Source: Anaeromicropila populeti
GTDB taxonomy: Bacteria > Bacillota > Clostridia > Lachnospirales > Lachnospiraceae
Direction: 5' to 3'
Assembly: GCF_900112775.1 (NCBI RefSeq)
Contig: NZ_FOYZ01000002.1
Location: 62,001 to 126,000, forward strand
Length of the DNA: 64,000 bases
Of this stretch, positions 1-8,943 are shown in pieces (within the stretch, counting starts at the first letter, position 1; each line of letters opens with the position of its first letter). The notes below the pieces were generated by a model. It was given only the letters and a program-made list of their open reading frames with translations. It was not told where the DNA came from and made no database searches. Made by a program: the position numbers and the translations under genes.

Positions 1-1018
1 CGCTCCTACAGCAGGAATTATTTCGCCTTTTGAATTAGCAATTGCGCTTGCAGAAAATGCAGTAGACAATGGAGTTACATTAAAGCTTAATACAAGGGTT
101 GAAAATATTTATAGATTGGAACCAGGATATAAAGTAGTAACAAACAATGGTGATTTTGAAACAAGACTAGTAATTAATTGTGCTGGAGTATTTGCAGATG
201 AAATTTGTAATATGGTAACAAAACCAAACTTTGAGATAAAACCGAGAAAAGGTAATTACTTTATCCTGGATAAGGATATGGGTGACATGGTGAATCATAT
301 CATTTTTCAATGCCCTTCTGACAAAGGAAAAGGAATTTTAATAGCACCAACCGTACATGGAAATTTAATTGTGGGTCCAGATTCGGAATTTGTTACTGAT
401 AAAAATGATCTTGCAACAGAGAGTGAGCAATTGGAATATGTTAAAAAGACAGCCTTACTTACTTCAGATAAAATTCAATTTAATAAAGTTATTCGAGTAT
501 TTGCAGGACTTCGTGCTTCAAGCAGCACAGGAGATTTTGTAATTGAAGAGGTGGAAGGTGCAAAAGGATTTATTAATGTTGGTGGCTATGAATCTCCAGG
601 ATTATCTTCCATTCCTGCGGTTGCAGAATATGTAGTAACAATTGTAAAAAATACAGGACTTGTTGACTGGGTTAAAAATGAGAATTTCAATCCTAGACGA
701 AGACCAGTTGTGCGGTTTGTTGAACTTTCGAAAGAAGAAAAGATTGAGAAAATTAAAGAAAATTCCAAATTTGGTCAAATAGTTTGTCGCTGCGAAACGG
801 TTACGGAAGCTGAAATTATTGATTGTATTCATCGGTCTGCTGGTGCCACAACGGTAAAGGGTGTAAAAAAACGTACTAGACCAGGAATGGGCAGGTGTCA
901 AGGAGGCTTTTGTGGTCCAAGAGTACAAGAAATATTAGCAAGAGAATTAAATAAAAATATTGAAGATATTTTATATGATGGTGAAAATTCTTATGTATTA
1001 ACAGAACAAACAAAGTAG
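1..1018 (+). CDS. FAD-dependent glycerol-3-phosphate dehydrogenase type oxidoreductase, 3' part
   Basis: The frame is open from base 2, so the true start lies before the window; the TTG near 116 is not a credible start. The visible part is the C-terminal portion of a DAO-fold FAD oxidoreductase (FAGLRASS and the glycine-rich GGYESPGLSS stretch), followed by a BFD-like [2Fe-2S] domain with four cysteines in CRCE and GRCQGGFC. Proteins of this type oxidise glycerol 3-phosphate or a similar alcohol in anaerobic Firmicutes. The two genes that follow at short spacing are its usual partners, so the three products probably form one complex. The exact substrate cannot be read from the sequence. Confidence 0.85.
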   Translation, partial: APTAGIISPFELAIALAENAVDNGVTLKLNTRVENIYRLEPGYKVVTNNGDFETRLVINCAGVFADEICNMVTKPNFEIKPRKGNYFILDKDMGDMVNHIIFQCPSDKGKGILIAPTVHGNLIVGPDSEFVTDKNDLATESEQLEYVKKTALLTSDKIQFNKVIRVFAGLRASSSTGDFVIEEVEGAKGFINVGGYESPGLSSIPAVAEYVVTIVKNTGLVDWVKNENFNPRRRPVVRFVELSKEEKIEKIKENSKFGQIVCRCETVTEAEIIDCIHRSAGATTVKGVKKRTRPGMGRCQGGFCGPRVQEILARELNKNIEDILYDGENSYVLTEQTK

Positions 1019-1034
1019 GATTAGGAGGTGTAGT

Positions 1035-2294
1035 ATGGATTATGAAATAGTTGTTATAGGAGGTGGCCCAGCTGGGCTGGCCGCTGCTATTGAAGCGAGA
1101 AAAAATGGAGTGCAAAAAATCTTAGTGGTAGAACGGGATCGTGAACTAGGTGGTATATTGCAGCAATGTATACACAATGGTTTTGGACTTCATGTGTTTA
1201 AAGAAGAACTGACTGGACCAGAATATGCGGAGCGATTTATTAATGAGCTAAAAGAGAATAATATCACCTATTTATTAAATGCAATGGTTCTAGAAATAAC
1301 TCAGGAAAAGGAAGTTCATATAGTAAGTCCTAATGAGGGTTATTTATGTATAAAGGCACAAGCTATTATATTAGCAATGGGTTGCCGGGAAAGAACGGCG
1401 GGAGCCATTGCTATGCCAGGTACTAGACCCGCCGGAGTATATACTGCTGGGACAGCTCAAAGATTTATTAATATGGAAGGTTATATGGTTGGTAAGAAAG
1501 TAGTTATTCTTGGGTCGGGAGACATCGGGCTTATTATGGCAAGAAGAATGACATTAGAAGGAGCAGAAGTTCTGGCTGTTGCTGAGATATTGCCGTTTTC
1601 TGGAGGATTAACAAGGAACATTGTGCAATGCTTAGATGATTTTAATATTCCTTTGTATTTAAGCCATACCGTTACAAAGGTAAAAGGCCATAACCGTGTA
1701 GAAGGAGTTACGATTGCAAAGGTAGATGAAAATAGACGTCCTATTCCAGGAACGGAAATCAATTATGATTGCGATACTTTATTGCTTTCTGTTGGACTAA
1801 TTCCTGAAAATGAAGTTTCAAAAACAGTAGGACTAAAGATTGACCCTAAAACAAATGGACCTATTGTGAATGAGGTTATGGAGACTAGCTCCAATGGTAT
1901 TTTTGCCTGTGGGAATGTAGTTCATGTTCATGATTTAGTTGACTTTGTAACAGAAGAAAGCCGCAGAGCTGGAAGAGGAGCCGCAAGATATGTTCAAAAC
2001 CAATTGGATAATTCGGTCATTGGATTTGAAACGATTGCAGGAGATGGAATATCATACATTGTTCCACAATCGGTGCGGATTGAAAATGTAGAAGCAAATT
2101 TGGATTTATTCATGCGTGTTCGTAACATTTATCATAATGTTAAGTTAGTAGTTAAAAGTGGTGATAAGGTGATAAAAGAAAAGAAGAAAGCACATATGGC
2201 TCCTGGTGAAATGGAGCATATTACACTAAAGAAGGATGAGTTACAACAGATAGATGGAAGTACACTAATAATTGAAGTGAAGGAGGAAGGCTAA
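1035..2294 (+). CDS. NAD(P)/FAD-dependent oxidoreductase of the glp-type cluster
   Basis: This 419-residue protein begins with an FAD dinucleotide-binding motif (IGGGPAGLAAA). A second nucleotide-binding motif lies near residue 160 (ILGSGDIGLIMARR), and a late FAD-contact segment reads GIFACGNVVHVHD. A strong ribosome site (TAGGAGGTG) sits just before the ATG. It starts 16 bases after the upstream dehydrogenase and shares one base with the DUF1667 gene, so the three are translationally linked. Known homologues in Clostridia lie in the same gene trio and are thought to pass electrons between the dehydrogenase and NAD(P) or another acceptor; that role is inferred here. Confidence 0.85.
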   Translation: MDYEIVVIGGGPAGLAAAIEARKNGVQKILVVERDRELGGILQQCIHNGFGLHVFKEELTGPEYAERFINELKENNITYLLNAMVLEITQEKEVHIVSPNEGYLCIKAQAIILAMGCRERTAGAIAMPGTRPAGVYTAGTAQRFINMEGYMVGKKVVILGSGDIGLIMARRMTLEGAEVLAVAEILPFSGGLTRNIVQCLDDFNIPLYLSHTVTKVKGHNRVEGVTIAKVDENRRPIPGTEINYDCDTLLLSVGLIPENEVSKTVGLKIDPKTNGPIVNEVMETSSNGIFACGNVVHVHDLVDFVTEESRRAGRGAARYVQNQLDNSVIGFETIAGDGISYIVPQSVRIENVEANLDLFMRVRNIYHNVKLVVKSGDKVIKEKKKAHMAPGEMEHITLKKDELQQIDGSTLIIEVKEEG

Positions 2295-2659
2295 TGGAAA
2301 AAGAACATGAATTGATATGTATTGTATGCCCAATGGGGTGCCATCTTAAAGTGACAAAAACAGATCAGGGTACTATAGTAGTGAAAGGAAATACTTGTAA
2401 ACGTGGAGAACAGTACGGGAAAAATGAGTTAACAAATCCAGTTAGGGTTTTGACAACTACAGTCAAGATAATGGGTGGCTCCTTGCATAGTCTTCCAGTA
2501 AAAACCAACCAACCTATACCAAAAGGACTTATATTTGAAGCCATGAAAGAAATTAATAAAGTTGTTGTAGAAGCACCTGTTACAGTTAGAGATGTTATTA
2601 TCAAAAATATACTAGGCACAGGAGCTGATGTTGTTGCTTCTAGAAGTATGAAAAAATAG
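2294..2659 (+). CDS. DUF1667 domain protein, likely iron-sulfur partner of the oxidoreductase
   Basis: The 121-residue product has a C-x2-C-x3-C motif near its start (CIVCPMGCHL) and a further cysteine in GNTCKRG, the pattern of DUF1667 proteins. The ATG overlaps the upstream stop codon by one base. Members of this family accompany the two flavoproteins upstream and probably carry a metal centre for electron transfer; the function is inferred from context. No strong terminator is visible after it. The next transcription signals belong to ileS. Confidence 0.85.
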   Translation: MEKEHELICIVCPMGCHLKVTKTDQGTIVVKGNTCKRGEQYGKNELTNPVRVLTTTVKIMGGSLHSLPVKTNQPIPKGLIFEAMKEINKVVVEAPVTVRDVIIKNILGTGADVVASRSMKK

Positions 2660-2692
2660 ACATTAACATAGAAATCAATAGTAAACCACCTG

Positions 2693-2721
2693 TTGACAAC
2701 TTTCTAAAAATATACTATGAT
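2693..2721 (+). promoter_or_regulatory. promoter of the ileS T-box leader
   Basis: A consensus -35 box TTGACA (2693-2698) is followed after 17 bases by TATGAT (2716-2721). Transcription would start near 2728 and run into the T-box leader. Confidence 0.8.
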
Positions 2722-2735
2722 GAGTTCATATAAAA

Positions 2736-2976
2736 TAAAAACTAAGATGGAGACAGTAAAAATCCAACGAAAATCAAAGCGAGCCAGGGAGAGTGGAAGC
2801 CTGGAATGAGTAGTAGATTTTGAATATCACTCCTAAGTTGCAGGCTGAACAAGATTGCTTTCGACGCTCAAGTAAGCTAAGCCGGGATCCACCGTTACAT
2901 GGAAGCATATGTTGGTATGTAAATAGGTGGTTAAATGATAGTTCGCTCTCATCCTGTTTGGATGAGGGCTTTTTTT
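2736..2976 (+). promoter_or_regulatory. T-box riboswitch (isoleucine specifier) upstream of ileS
   Basis: The 240-base leader has the order of elements expected for a T-box. There is a GA/AGTA-bearing stem I base (around 2750), a GGGAGAGTGGAAGCCTGG hairpin, and a specifier loop with codon ATC (2826-2828) followed by A. A T-box-like AGGTGG lies at 2925-2930, followed by a terminator. ATC specifies isoleucine and the next gene is isoleucyl-tRNA synthetase. Uncharged tRNA-Ile should favour the antiterminator and allow read-through. Confidence 0.88.
2945..2976 (+). terminator. T-box-controlled intrinsic terminator
   Basis: CTCTCATCC (2946-2954) pairs with GGATGAGGG (2960-2968) and is followed by a run of seven T. 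The 5' arm can instead pair with the T-box region, which makes it the switchable terminator of the leader. Confidence 0.85.
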
Positions 2977-3044
2977 AACCTCAATTTTATACAATCCTAA
3001 CATAAATGTGAAAAATAGAACTGTAGAAATAAAGGAGGAAAATC

Positions 3045-6000
3045 ATGTACGAAAAAGTAACCGCTAATCTGAATTTTGTGGAAAGAGAAAAAAAAGTAGA
3101 ACAATTTTGGAAAGACAACCAGGTATTTGAAAAGAGTATTGATTCCAGAAAAGAAGGAGACACCTATACCTTTTACGATGGTCCGCCGACTGCAAATGGA
3201 AAACCACATATAGGTCACGTGCTTACCCGCGTTATTAAGGACATGATTCCAAGGTATAAAACAATGAAAGGTTATGCAGTTCCCCGTAAAGCAGGATGGG
3301 ATACCCATGGACTTCCTGTTGAATTAGAAGTAGAAAAGCTTTTGGGACTGGATGGAAAAGAACAAATTGAAGAGTATGGTTTAGAACCATTTATTCATAA
3401 ATGTAAAGAATCTGTGTGGAAATATAAAGGTATGTGGGAGGATTTCTCCAGTACAGTAGGCTTTTGGGCAGATATGGACAATCCATACGTAACCTATGAT
3501 AACAATTTTATAGAGTCAGAGTGGTGGGCATTAAAGCAAATATGGGATAAAAAACTTTTATATAAGGGGTACAAAATCGTACCTTACTGTCCAAGATGTG
3601 GAACCCCTCTATCTTCCCACGAGGTTGCTCAGGGGTATAAGGATGTAAAAGAAAAATCTGTAATTGCAAAATTTAAGATTAAAAATGCACAAGATGAATT
3701 TTTCCTTGCATGGACTACGACACCTTGGACATTGCCATCTAACGTGGCACTATGCGTGAATCCAAATGAAACTTATGTAAAAGTGAAGGTTCAGGTAAAT
3801 GAAAAGAACAGTGTAGTAAAAGAAGGCGAGGAAGAGACAGCTGTAGGAACAGAATACTACATTTTGGCAGAAGCCCTTCTTTCTGTAGTAGAAGGAAACT
3901 ATGAAATTGTTGAGAAATATACTGGTAAGGATTTAGAGTATAAAGAATATATTCCCCTATTTGATTATGCATTTAATAAACCAGATGGTACGATTGGAGA
4001 TCCTGGTGACAGAGGAAGTGTCAATGGGAAAAAAGCATTTTATGTAGTGTGCGATAACTACGTTACACTATCAGATGGTACCGGTATCGTTCATATTGCA
4101 CCTGCCTTTGGTGAAGATGATGCCAATGTGGGGCGCAGATATGACCTGCCATTTGTTCAGCTTGTAGACGAAAAAGGTGAGATGAAGCCAGAAGTAACCG
4201 AGTTCCAGGGCTTGTTTTGCAAAAAATCAGATGAAGGCATTTTGAAGAAACTAGGAGAATTAAAATTATTATTTAAAGTGTTAAAGTTTGAGCACAGCTA
4301 TCCATTTTGCTGGAGATGTGATACACCATTGATCTATTATGCAAGAGAATCCTGGTTTATAAAAATGACAGAAGTGAAAGAGGATTTAATTCGCAATAAC
4401 AACACCATTAACTGGATTCCAGCAAGCATTGGAAAAGGAAGATTTGGCGATTGGCTGGAAAATGTTCAGGACTGGGGAATCAGTCGTAACCGTTATTGGG
4501 GAACACCTTTGAATGTATGGGAATGTGAATGTGGCCATATGCACGCAATTGGAAGTATTGAAGAATTAAAAACACTTTCTTCAAACTGTCCAGATGATAT
4601 TGAACTCCACAGACCATTTATTGATGCCGTAACCATTCCTTGTGAAAAATGTGGAAAAGAGATGCATCGTGTACCAGAAGTAATTGACTGTTGGTTTGAT
4701 TCAGGAGCAATGCCATTCGCACAGCATCATTATCCATTTGAAAATCAAGAACTGTTTCAGCAGCAGTTTCCAGCAGACTTTATTTCAGAAGCAGTAGACC
4801 AGACAAGAGGATGGTTTTACTCCTTACTTGCTATTTCTACGCTGATTTTTAACAAAGCACCATATAAAAACGTAATTGTATTAGGTCATGTGCAGGATGA
4901 AAATGGTCAAAAAATGTCAAAGTCTAAAGGTAATGCAGTAGATCCATTTGAGGCACTGAATGAATACGGTGCAGATGCAATTCGTTGGTATTTTTATGTA
5001 AACAGCGCACCTTGGCTGCCAAATAGATTTCATGGAAAAGCAGTAGTAGAAGGACAGCGTAAATTTATGGGTACCTTGTGGAATACCTATGCATTTTTTG
5101 TATTATACGCGAATATTGATCAATTTGATGCAACAAAATATACTTTGGAATATGATAAACTAAATGTAATGGATAAATGGCTTTTATCCCGACTAAATAC
5201 AGTAATTAAAACCGTAGATGAAAATCTGTCTCAGTATAAAATTCCAGAGACTGCCAGAGCGTTACAGCAATTTGTGGATGAAATGAGTAACTGGTATGTC
5301 AGACGTGGACGTGAACGGTTCTGGTCGAAGGGAATGGAGCAGGATAAGATTAATGCATATATGACACTGTATACTGCATTAGTGACAATTTGTAAGGTGG
5401 CAGCACCTATGATACCGTTTATGACAGAAGATATTTATCAAAATTTGGTTCAAAGCATCGATCAGTCACAGCCAGAAAGTATTCATTTGTGTGATTTTCC
5501 ACAGTGGGACAGTGCATTTGTAGATGAGCAGCTGGAAAAAGATATGGAAGCTGTATTAGATATTGTTGTGTTAGGCCGTGCATGTCGGAATGAGGCAAAT
5601 ATAAAAAACAGGCAGCCAGTTGGTTCTATGTATGTGAAGGCAGAGTTTGAATTATCTGAATATTATAAAGAAATAATAGAAGATGAATTGAATGTAAAAA
5701 ATGTATTGTTTACAGAGGATGTTCGTGAGTTTACAGCCTATACCTTTAAGCCACAGCTTCGCACACTGGGCAGAAGATTTGGAAAACAAATTAATGCACT
5801 GAAGGAATGCCTTGCAGCATTAGATGGAAACCTTGCCATGGACGAATTAAATGAAAAGGGAACGTTGACAATACAATTTGAGGGAAAAGAAGAAGTATTA
5901 GAAAAAGAAGATCTTTTGATTGAAGCGGCAAAGAAAGAAGGCTATGTATCAGATTCGGATCGTGGCATAACGGTAGTACTAGATACAAATCTTACAGACG

Positions 6001-6260
6001 AATTAATAGAAGAAGGCTTTGTATTTGAAATAATTAGTAAAATTCAAACTATGCGTAAAGATGCAGGTTTTGAAGTCATGGATAGAATTACTGTTTTTGT
6101 AAATAATAATAATAAAATCGAAGAAATTATTGAAAGAAATAGTGCCACAATTAAAAATAAGGTCTTGGCAAATGCTATTAGCACAGAGGAAGTAAAAGGT
6201 TTTATTAAGGAATGGAACATCAATGGTGAAGCCGTTATTATGGCGGTAGAACGCAACTAG
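3045..6260 (+). CDS. ileS: isoleucyl-tRNA synthetase
   Basis: This 1071-residue class I synthetase charges tRNA-Ile. The HIGH motif is at residues 55-58 (NGKPHIGH) and KMSKS at 623-627. A CPRC metal-type knuckle lies near residue 185, and an anticodon-binding and C-terminal region follows. The length is nearer the long, eukaryote-like IleRS type than the roughly 930-residue common bacterial type. That type is associated with lower mupirocin sensitivity, which is inference from length and motif only. GGAGGAAAATC precedes the ATG. The gene is alone between the T-box leader and a strong terminator, so tRNA-Ile charging is its likely control. Confidence 0.97.
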   Translation: MYEKVTANLNFVEREKKVEQFWKDNQVFEKSIDSRKEGDTYTFYDGPPTANGKPHIGHVLTRVIKDMIPRYKTMKGYAVPRKAGWDTHGLPVELEVEKLLGLDGKEQIEEYGLEPFIHKCKESVWKYKGMWEDFSSTVGFWADMDNPYVTYDNNFIESEWWALKQIWDKKLLYKGYKIVPYCPRCGTPLSSHEVAQGYKDVKEKSVIAKFKIKNAQDEFFLAWTTTPWTLPSNVALCVNPNETYVKVKVQVNEKNSVVKEGEEETAVGTEYYILAEALLSVVEGNYEIVEKYTGKDLEYKEYIPLFDYAFNKPDGTIGDPGDRGSVNGKKAFYVVCDNYVTLSDGTGIVHIAPAFGEDDANVGRRYDLPFVQLVDEKGEMKPEVTEFQGLFCKKSDEGILKKLGELKLLFKVLKFEHSYPFCWRCDTPLIYYARESWFIKMTEVKEDLIRNNNTINWIPASIGKGRFGDWLENVQDWGISRNRYWGTPLNVWECECGHMHAIGSIEELKTLSSNCPDDIELHRPFIDAVTIPCEKCGKEMHRVPEVIDCWFDSGAMPFAQHHYPFENQELFQQQFPADFISEAVDQTRGWFYSLLAISTLIFNKAPYKNVIVLGHVQDENGQKMSKSKGNAVDPFEALNEYGADAIRWYFYVNSAPWLPNRFHGKAVVEGQRKFMGTLWNTYAFFVLYANIDQFDATKYTLEYDKLNVMDKWLLSRLNTVIKTVDENLSQYKIPETARALQQFVDEMSNWYVRRGRERFWSKGMEQDKINAYMTLYTALVTICKVAAPMIPFMTEDIYQNLVQSIDQSQPESIHLCDFPQWDSAFVDEQLEKDMEAVLDIVVLGRACRNEANIKNRQPVGSMYVKAEFELSEYYKEIIEDELNVKNVLFTEDVREFTAYTFKPQLRTLGRRFGKQINALKECLAALDGNLAMDELNEKGTLTIQFEGKEEVLEKEDLLIEAAKKEGYVSDSDRGITVVLDTNLTDELIEEGFVFEIISKIQTMRKDAGFEVMDRITVFVNNNNKIEEIIERNSATIKNKVLANAISTEEVKGFIKEWNINGEAVIMAVERN

Positions 6261-6284
6261 CACATTATCTTTCTGGTAATGATT

Positions 6285-6326
6285 AATGGAATCTTTTGTG
6301 TGAAATCACAAGGATTCCATTTTTTA
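6285..6326 (+). terminator. intrinsic terminator of ileS
   Basis: AATGGAATC plus TTTTGTG pairs with CACAAGGATTCCATT across a six-base loop and ends in a T run. It lies 25 bases after the ileS stop. Confidence 0.85.
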
Positions 6327-6353
6327 TAAATTTAAGTTTTTGTAGTATGCATA

Positions 6354-6382
6354 TTTCCAACATATTCATAATGTAGTATAAT
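6354..6382 (+). promoter_or_regulatory. putative promoter of glgP
   Basis: A consensus TATAAT (6377-6382) has a weaker TTTCCA 17 bases upstream (6354-6359). It is the only good candidate between the ileS terminator and the phosphorylase ribosome site. Confidence 0.55.
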
Positions 6383-6434
6383 GAATCATATTTACATGAG
6401 TTTAATGTAAATAATTACGGAGAGGAGGTAATTT

Positions 6435-8888
6435 ATGATTCAAATTAAGAAAGAGGAGTTTAAGAAAAACATCACAGATTATCTAAAAGTTCTATATCGG
6501 AAGGAAGCTGAGGAAGCAACTCAGCAGCAATTATTTCAGGCAGTTTCTTACGCGGTAAAAGACATTGTGGTAGATCAGTGGATGGCTACCCATAAGGAGT
6601 ATGAAAAGCAAGATGCAAAGACAGTATACTACCTGTCAATGGAATTTCTAATGGGTAGGGCACTAGGTAATATGATTATTAATCTAAGTGCTAACAAAGT
6701 AATCAAAGAATCAATTGCAGAATTAGGATTAGATTTGAATGTAATTGAAGATCAGGAACCAGATCCAGCATTAGGAAACGGAGGTCTTGGTCGTCTTGCC
6801 GCTTGCTTTTTAGATTCTCTGTCAACACTTGGCTATCCGGCCTATGGCTGTGGAATCCGTTATAAGTACGGTATGTTTAAACAAAAGATTAAAAATGGTT
6901 TTCAGCTGGAGGTGCCAGATGACTGGCTAAGAGATGGATATCCATTTGAAATTAAGCGTTCCGAGTATGCTGTGGAAGTTAAATTTGGAGGATACGTTGC
7001 AATACGAAAAGATGAAAAGGGAAAAGATCGATTTATTCAGGAGAATTATCAGTCAGTCCGTGCAGTACCATACGATCTTCCTATTGTAGGATATAATAAT
7101 AATGTGGTTAATACGTTAAGAATCTGGGATGCAGAAGCCATTGATACATTTAATCTGGATTCCTTTGACAAGGGGGATTACCAGAAAGCGGTAGAACAGC
7201 AGAATCTGGCAAGAACTATTTGCGAGGTACTTTACCCAAATGATAATCACTATGCAGGAAAAGAACTGCGTCTGAAACAGCAATATTTCTTTGTATCTGC
7301 CAGTATTCAGCGGGCGGTTACTAAATACATGGAAAATCACGATGATATTAGGAATTTATATGAAAAGGTTACATTTCAATTGAATGATACACATCCAACA
7401 GTTACGGTAGCAGAACTTATGCGTATTTTAATGGATGATTACGATCTGGAGTGGAATGAAGCATGGGATATCACAACAAAAACTTGTGCTTATACAAACC
7501 ATACCATTATGTCAGAAGCATTGGAAAAATGGCCATTGGAGTTATTTTCAAGACTTTTGCCTCGAATCTATCAAATTGTGGAAGAAATCAATAGAAGATT
7601 TATAATTGAAATTCAGGAATGTTATCCAGGCAACTATAAAAAAATTGAAAAAATGGCAGTAGTATATGATGGCCAGGTTAAAATGGCTCATTTGGCAATT
7701 GTGGGAAGTTATTCTGTAAATGGTGTTGCAAGGCTTCATACGGAAATTCTAAAGCATCAGGAGTTAAAAGATTTTTACGAGCATTTTCCAGAAAAATTTA
7801 ATAATAAGACAAATGGAATTACCCAAAGAAGGTTTTTGCTTCATGGAAATCCACTGCTTGCAGACTGGGTAACACAAAAGATTGGTGATGAGTGGATTAC
7901 CAATTTATCTGCTATTGATGAACTTTCTATTTACGCGGATGATGAAAAGTGTCAAAAAGAATTTATGAATATTAAATACCAGAATAAACTTCGCCTGGCA
8001 GAGTTTATTAAGGAGAAAAATGGAATTGAAGTAAATCCACGTTCTATATTTGATGTACAGGTAAAACGTCTGCATGAGTATAAAAGACAGTTATTGAATA
8101 TTCTGCATGTTATGCACTTATATAATCAGTTAAAGACAAATCCAGGAATGGAATTTTACCCTAGAACATTTATTTTTGGAGCAAAGGCTTCCGCTGGTTA
8201 TCGTCGTGCCAAAGCAATCATCAAACTTATTACAAGTGTTGCGGATGTGGTGAATAACGATAAATCTATTGATGATAAGATTAAAGTAGTATTTATTGAA
8301 GACTATAATGTTTCAAAAGCAGAAATGATTTTTGCAGCATCAGATGTATCAGAGCAGATTTCTACAGCAAGTAAGGAAGCATCTGGTACAGGTAACATGA
8401 AGTTTATGCTGAATGGTGCACTTACATTAGGAACATTGGATGGGGCTAATGTTGAAATTGTTGAGGAAGTAGGAGAAGAAAATGCATTTATTTTTGGCCT
8501 GACCTCCGATGAAGTCATTCATTTCGAACAGAATGGTGGATATAATCCAAAAGAACACTATAATATTGATCACGACATTCGTAATATTTTAACACAGCTT
8601 ATTAATGGCTACTATTCACCAGAGAATCCAGAACTGTTTCGTGAAATCTATAATTCATTATTAGAGCAAAATGGTGGCGAGAGAGCAGATCAATACTTTA
8701 TTCTAAAAGATTTCCGCTCCTATGAAGCAGCTCAGAAGCGAGTAGAGGAAGCTTACAAGGATTCTACAGGATGGGCAAAGTCAGCTATCTTGAATGTAGC
8801 AAAATCAGGTAAGTTTTCATCAGACCGGACAATTGAAGAATATGCTACTGAAATATGGAAATTAGATAAAGTAAAGGTTGAGTTATAA
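6435..8888 (+). CDS. glgP: glycogen/maltodextrin phosphorylase
   Basis: The 817-residue protein is a full-length family GT35 phosphorylase that releases glucose 1-phosphate from alpha-1,4-glucans. The pyridoxal-phosphate site is present as EASGTGNMKFMLNG with the Schiff-base lysine at residue 656. The N-terminal YYLSMEFLMGR and the NGGLGRLAACF active-site stretches are also present. AGGAGGTAATTT precedes the ATG. The gene stands alone with its own promoter and a terminator hairpin. Whether stored glycogen or imported maltodextrin is the substrate cannot be decided from the sequence. Confidence 0.95.
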   Translation: MIQIKKEEFKKNITDYLKVLYRKEAEEATQQQLFQAVSYAVKDIVVDQWMATHKEYEKQDAKTVYYLSMEFLMGRALGNMIINLSANKVIKESIAELGLDLNVIEDQEPDPALGNGGLGRLAACFLDSLSTLGYPAYGCGIRYKYGMFKQKIKNGFQLEVPDDWLRDGYPFEIKRSEYAVEVKFGGYVAIRKDEKGKDRFIQENYQSVRAVPYDLPIVGYNNNVVNTLRIWDAEAIDTFNLDSFDKGDYQKAVEQQNLARTICEVLYPNDNHYAGKELRLKQQYFFVSASIQRAVTKYMENHDDIRNLYEKVTFQLNDTHPTVTVAELMRILMDDYDLEWNEAWDITTKTCAYTNHTIMSEALEKWPLELFSRLLPRIYQIVEEINRRFIIEIQECYPGNYKKIEKMAVVYDGQVKMAHLAIVGSYSVNGVARLHTEILKHQELKDFYEHFPEKFNNKTNGITQRRFLLHGNPLLADWVTQKIGDEWITNLSAIDELSIYADDEKCQKEFMNIKYQNKLRLAEFIKEKNGIEVNPRSIFDVQVKRLHEYKRQLLNILHVMHLYNQLKTNPGMEFYPRTFIFGAKASAGYRRAKAIIKLITSVADVVNNDKSIDDKIKVVFIEDYNVSKAEMIFAASDVSEQISTASKEASGTGNMKFMLNGALTLGTLDGANVEIVEEVGEENAFIFGLTSDEVIHFEQNGGYNPKEHYNIDHDIRNILTQLINGYYSPENPELFREIYNSLLEQNGGERADQYFILKDFRSYEAAQKRVEEAYKDSTGWAKSAILNVAKSGKFSSDRTIEEYATEIWKLDKVKVEL

Positions 8889-8895
8889 TAATGAA

Positions 8896-8940
8896 AGGGC
8901 TTGGTCAGAACAGTGCATTGTTTTGACCAAGTCTGAATTT
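8896..8940 (+). terminator. terminator hairpin between glgP and the convergent MATE gene
   Basis: GGCTTGGTCAGAACA pairs with TGTTTTGACCAAGTC with G-U wobbles, followed by a T-rich ATTTTATTTT tract. It could also act weakly on the other strand for the MATE gene. Confidence 0.7.
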
Positions 8941-8943
8941 ATT

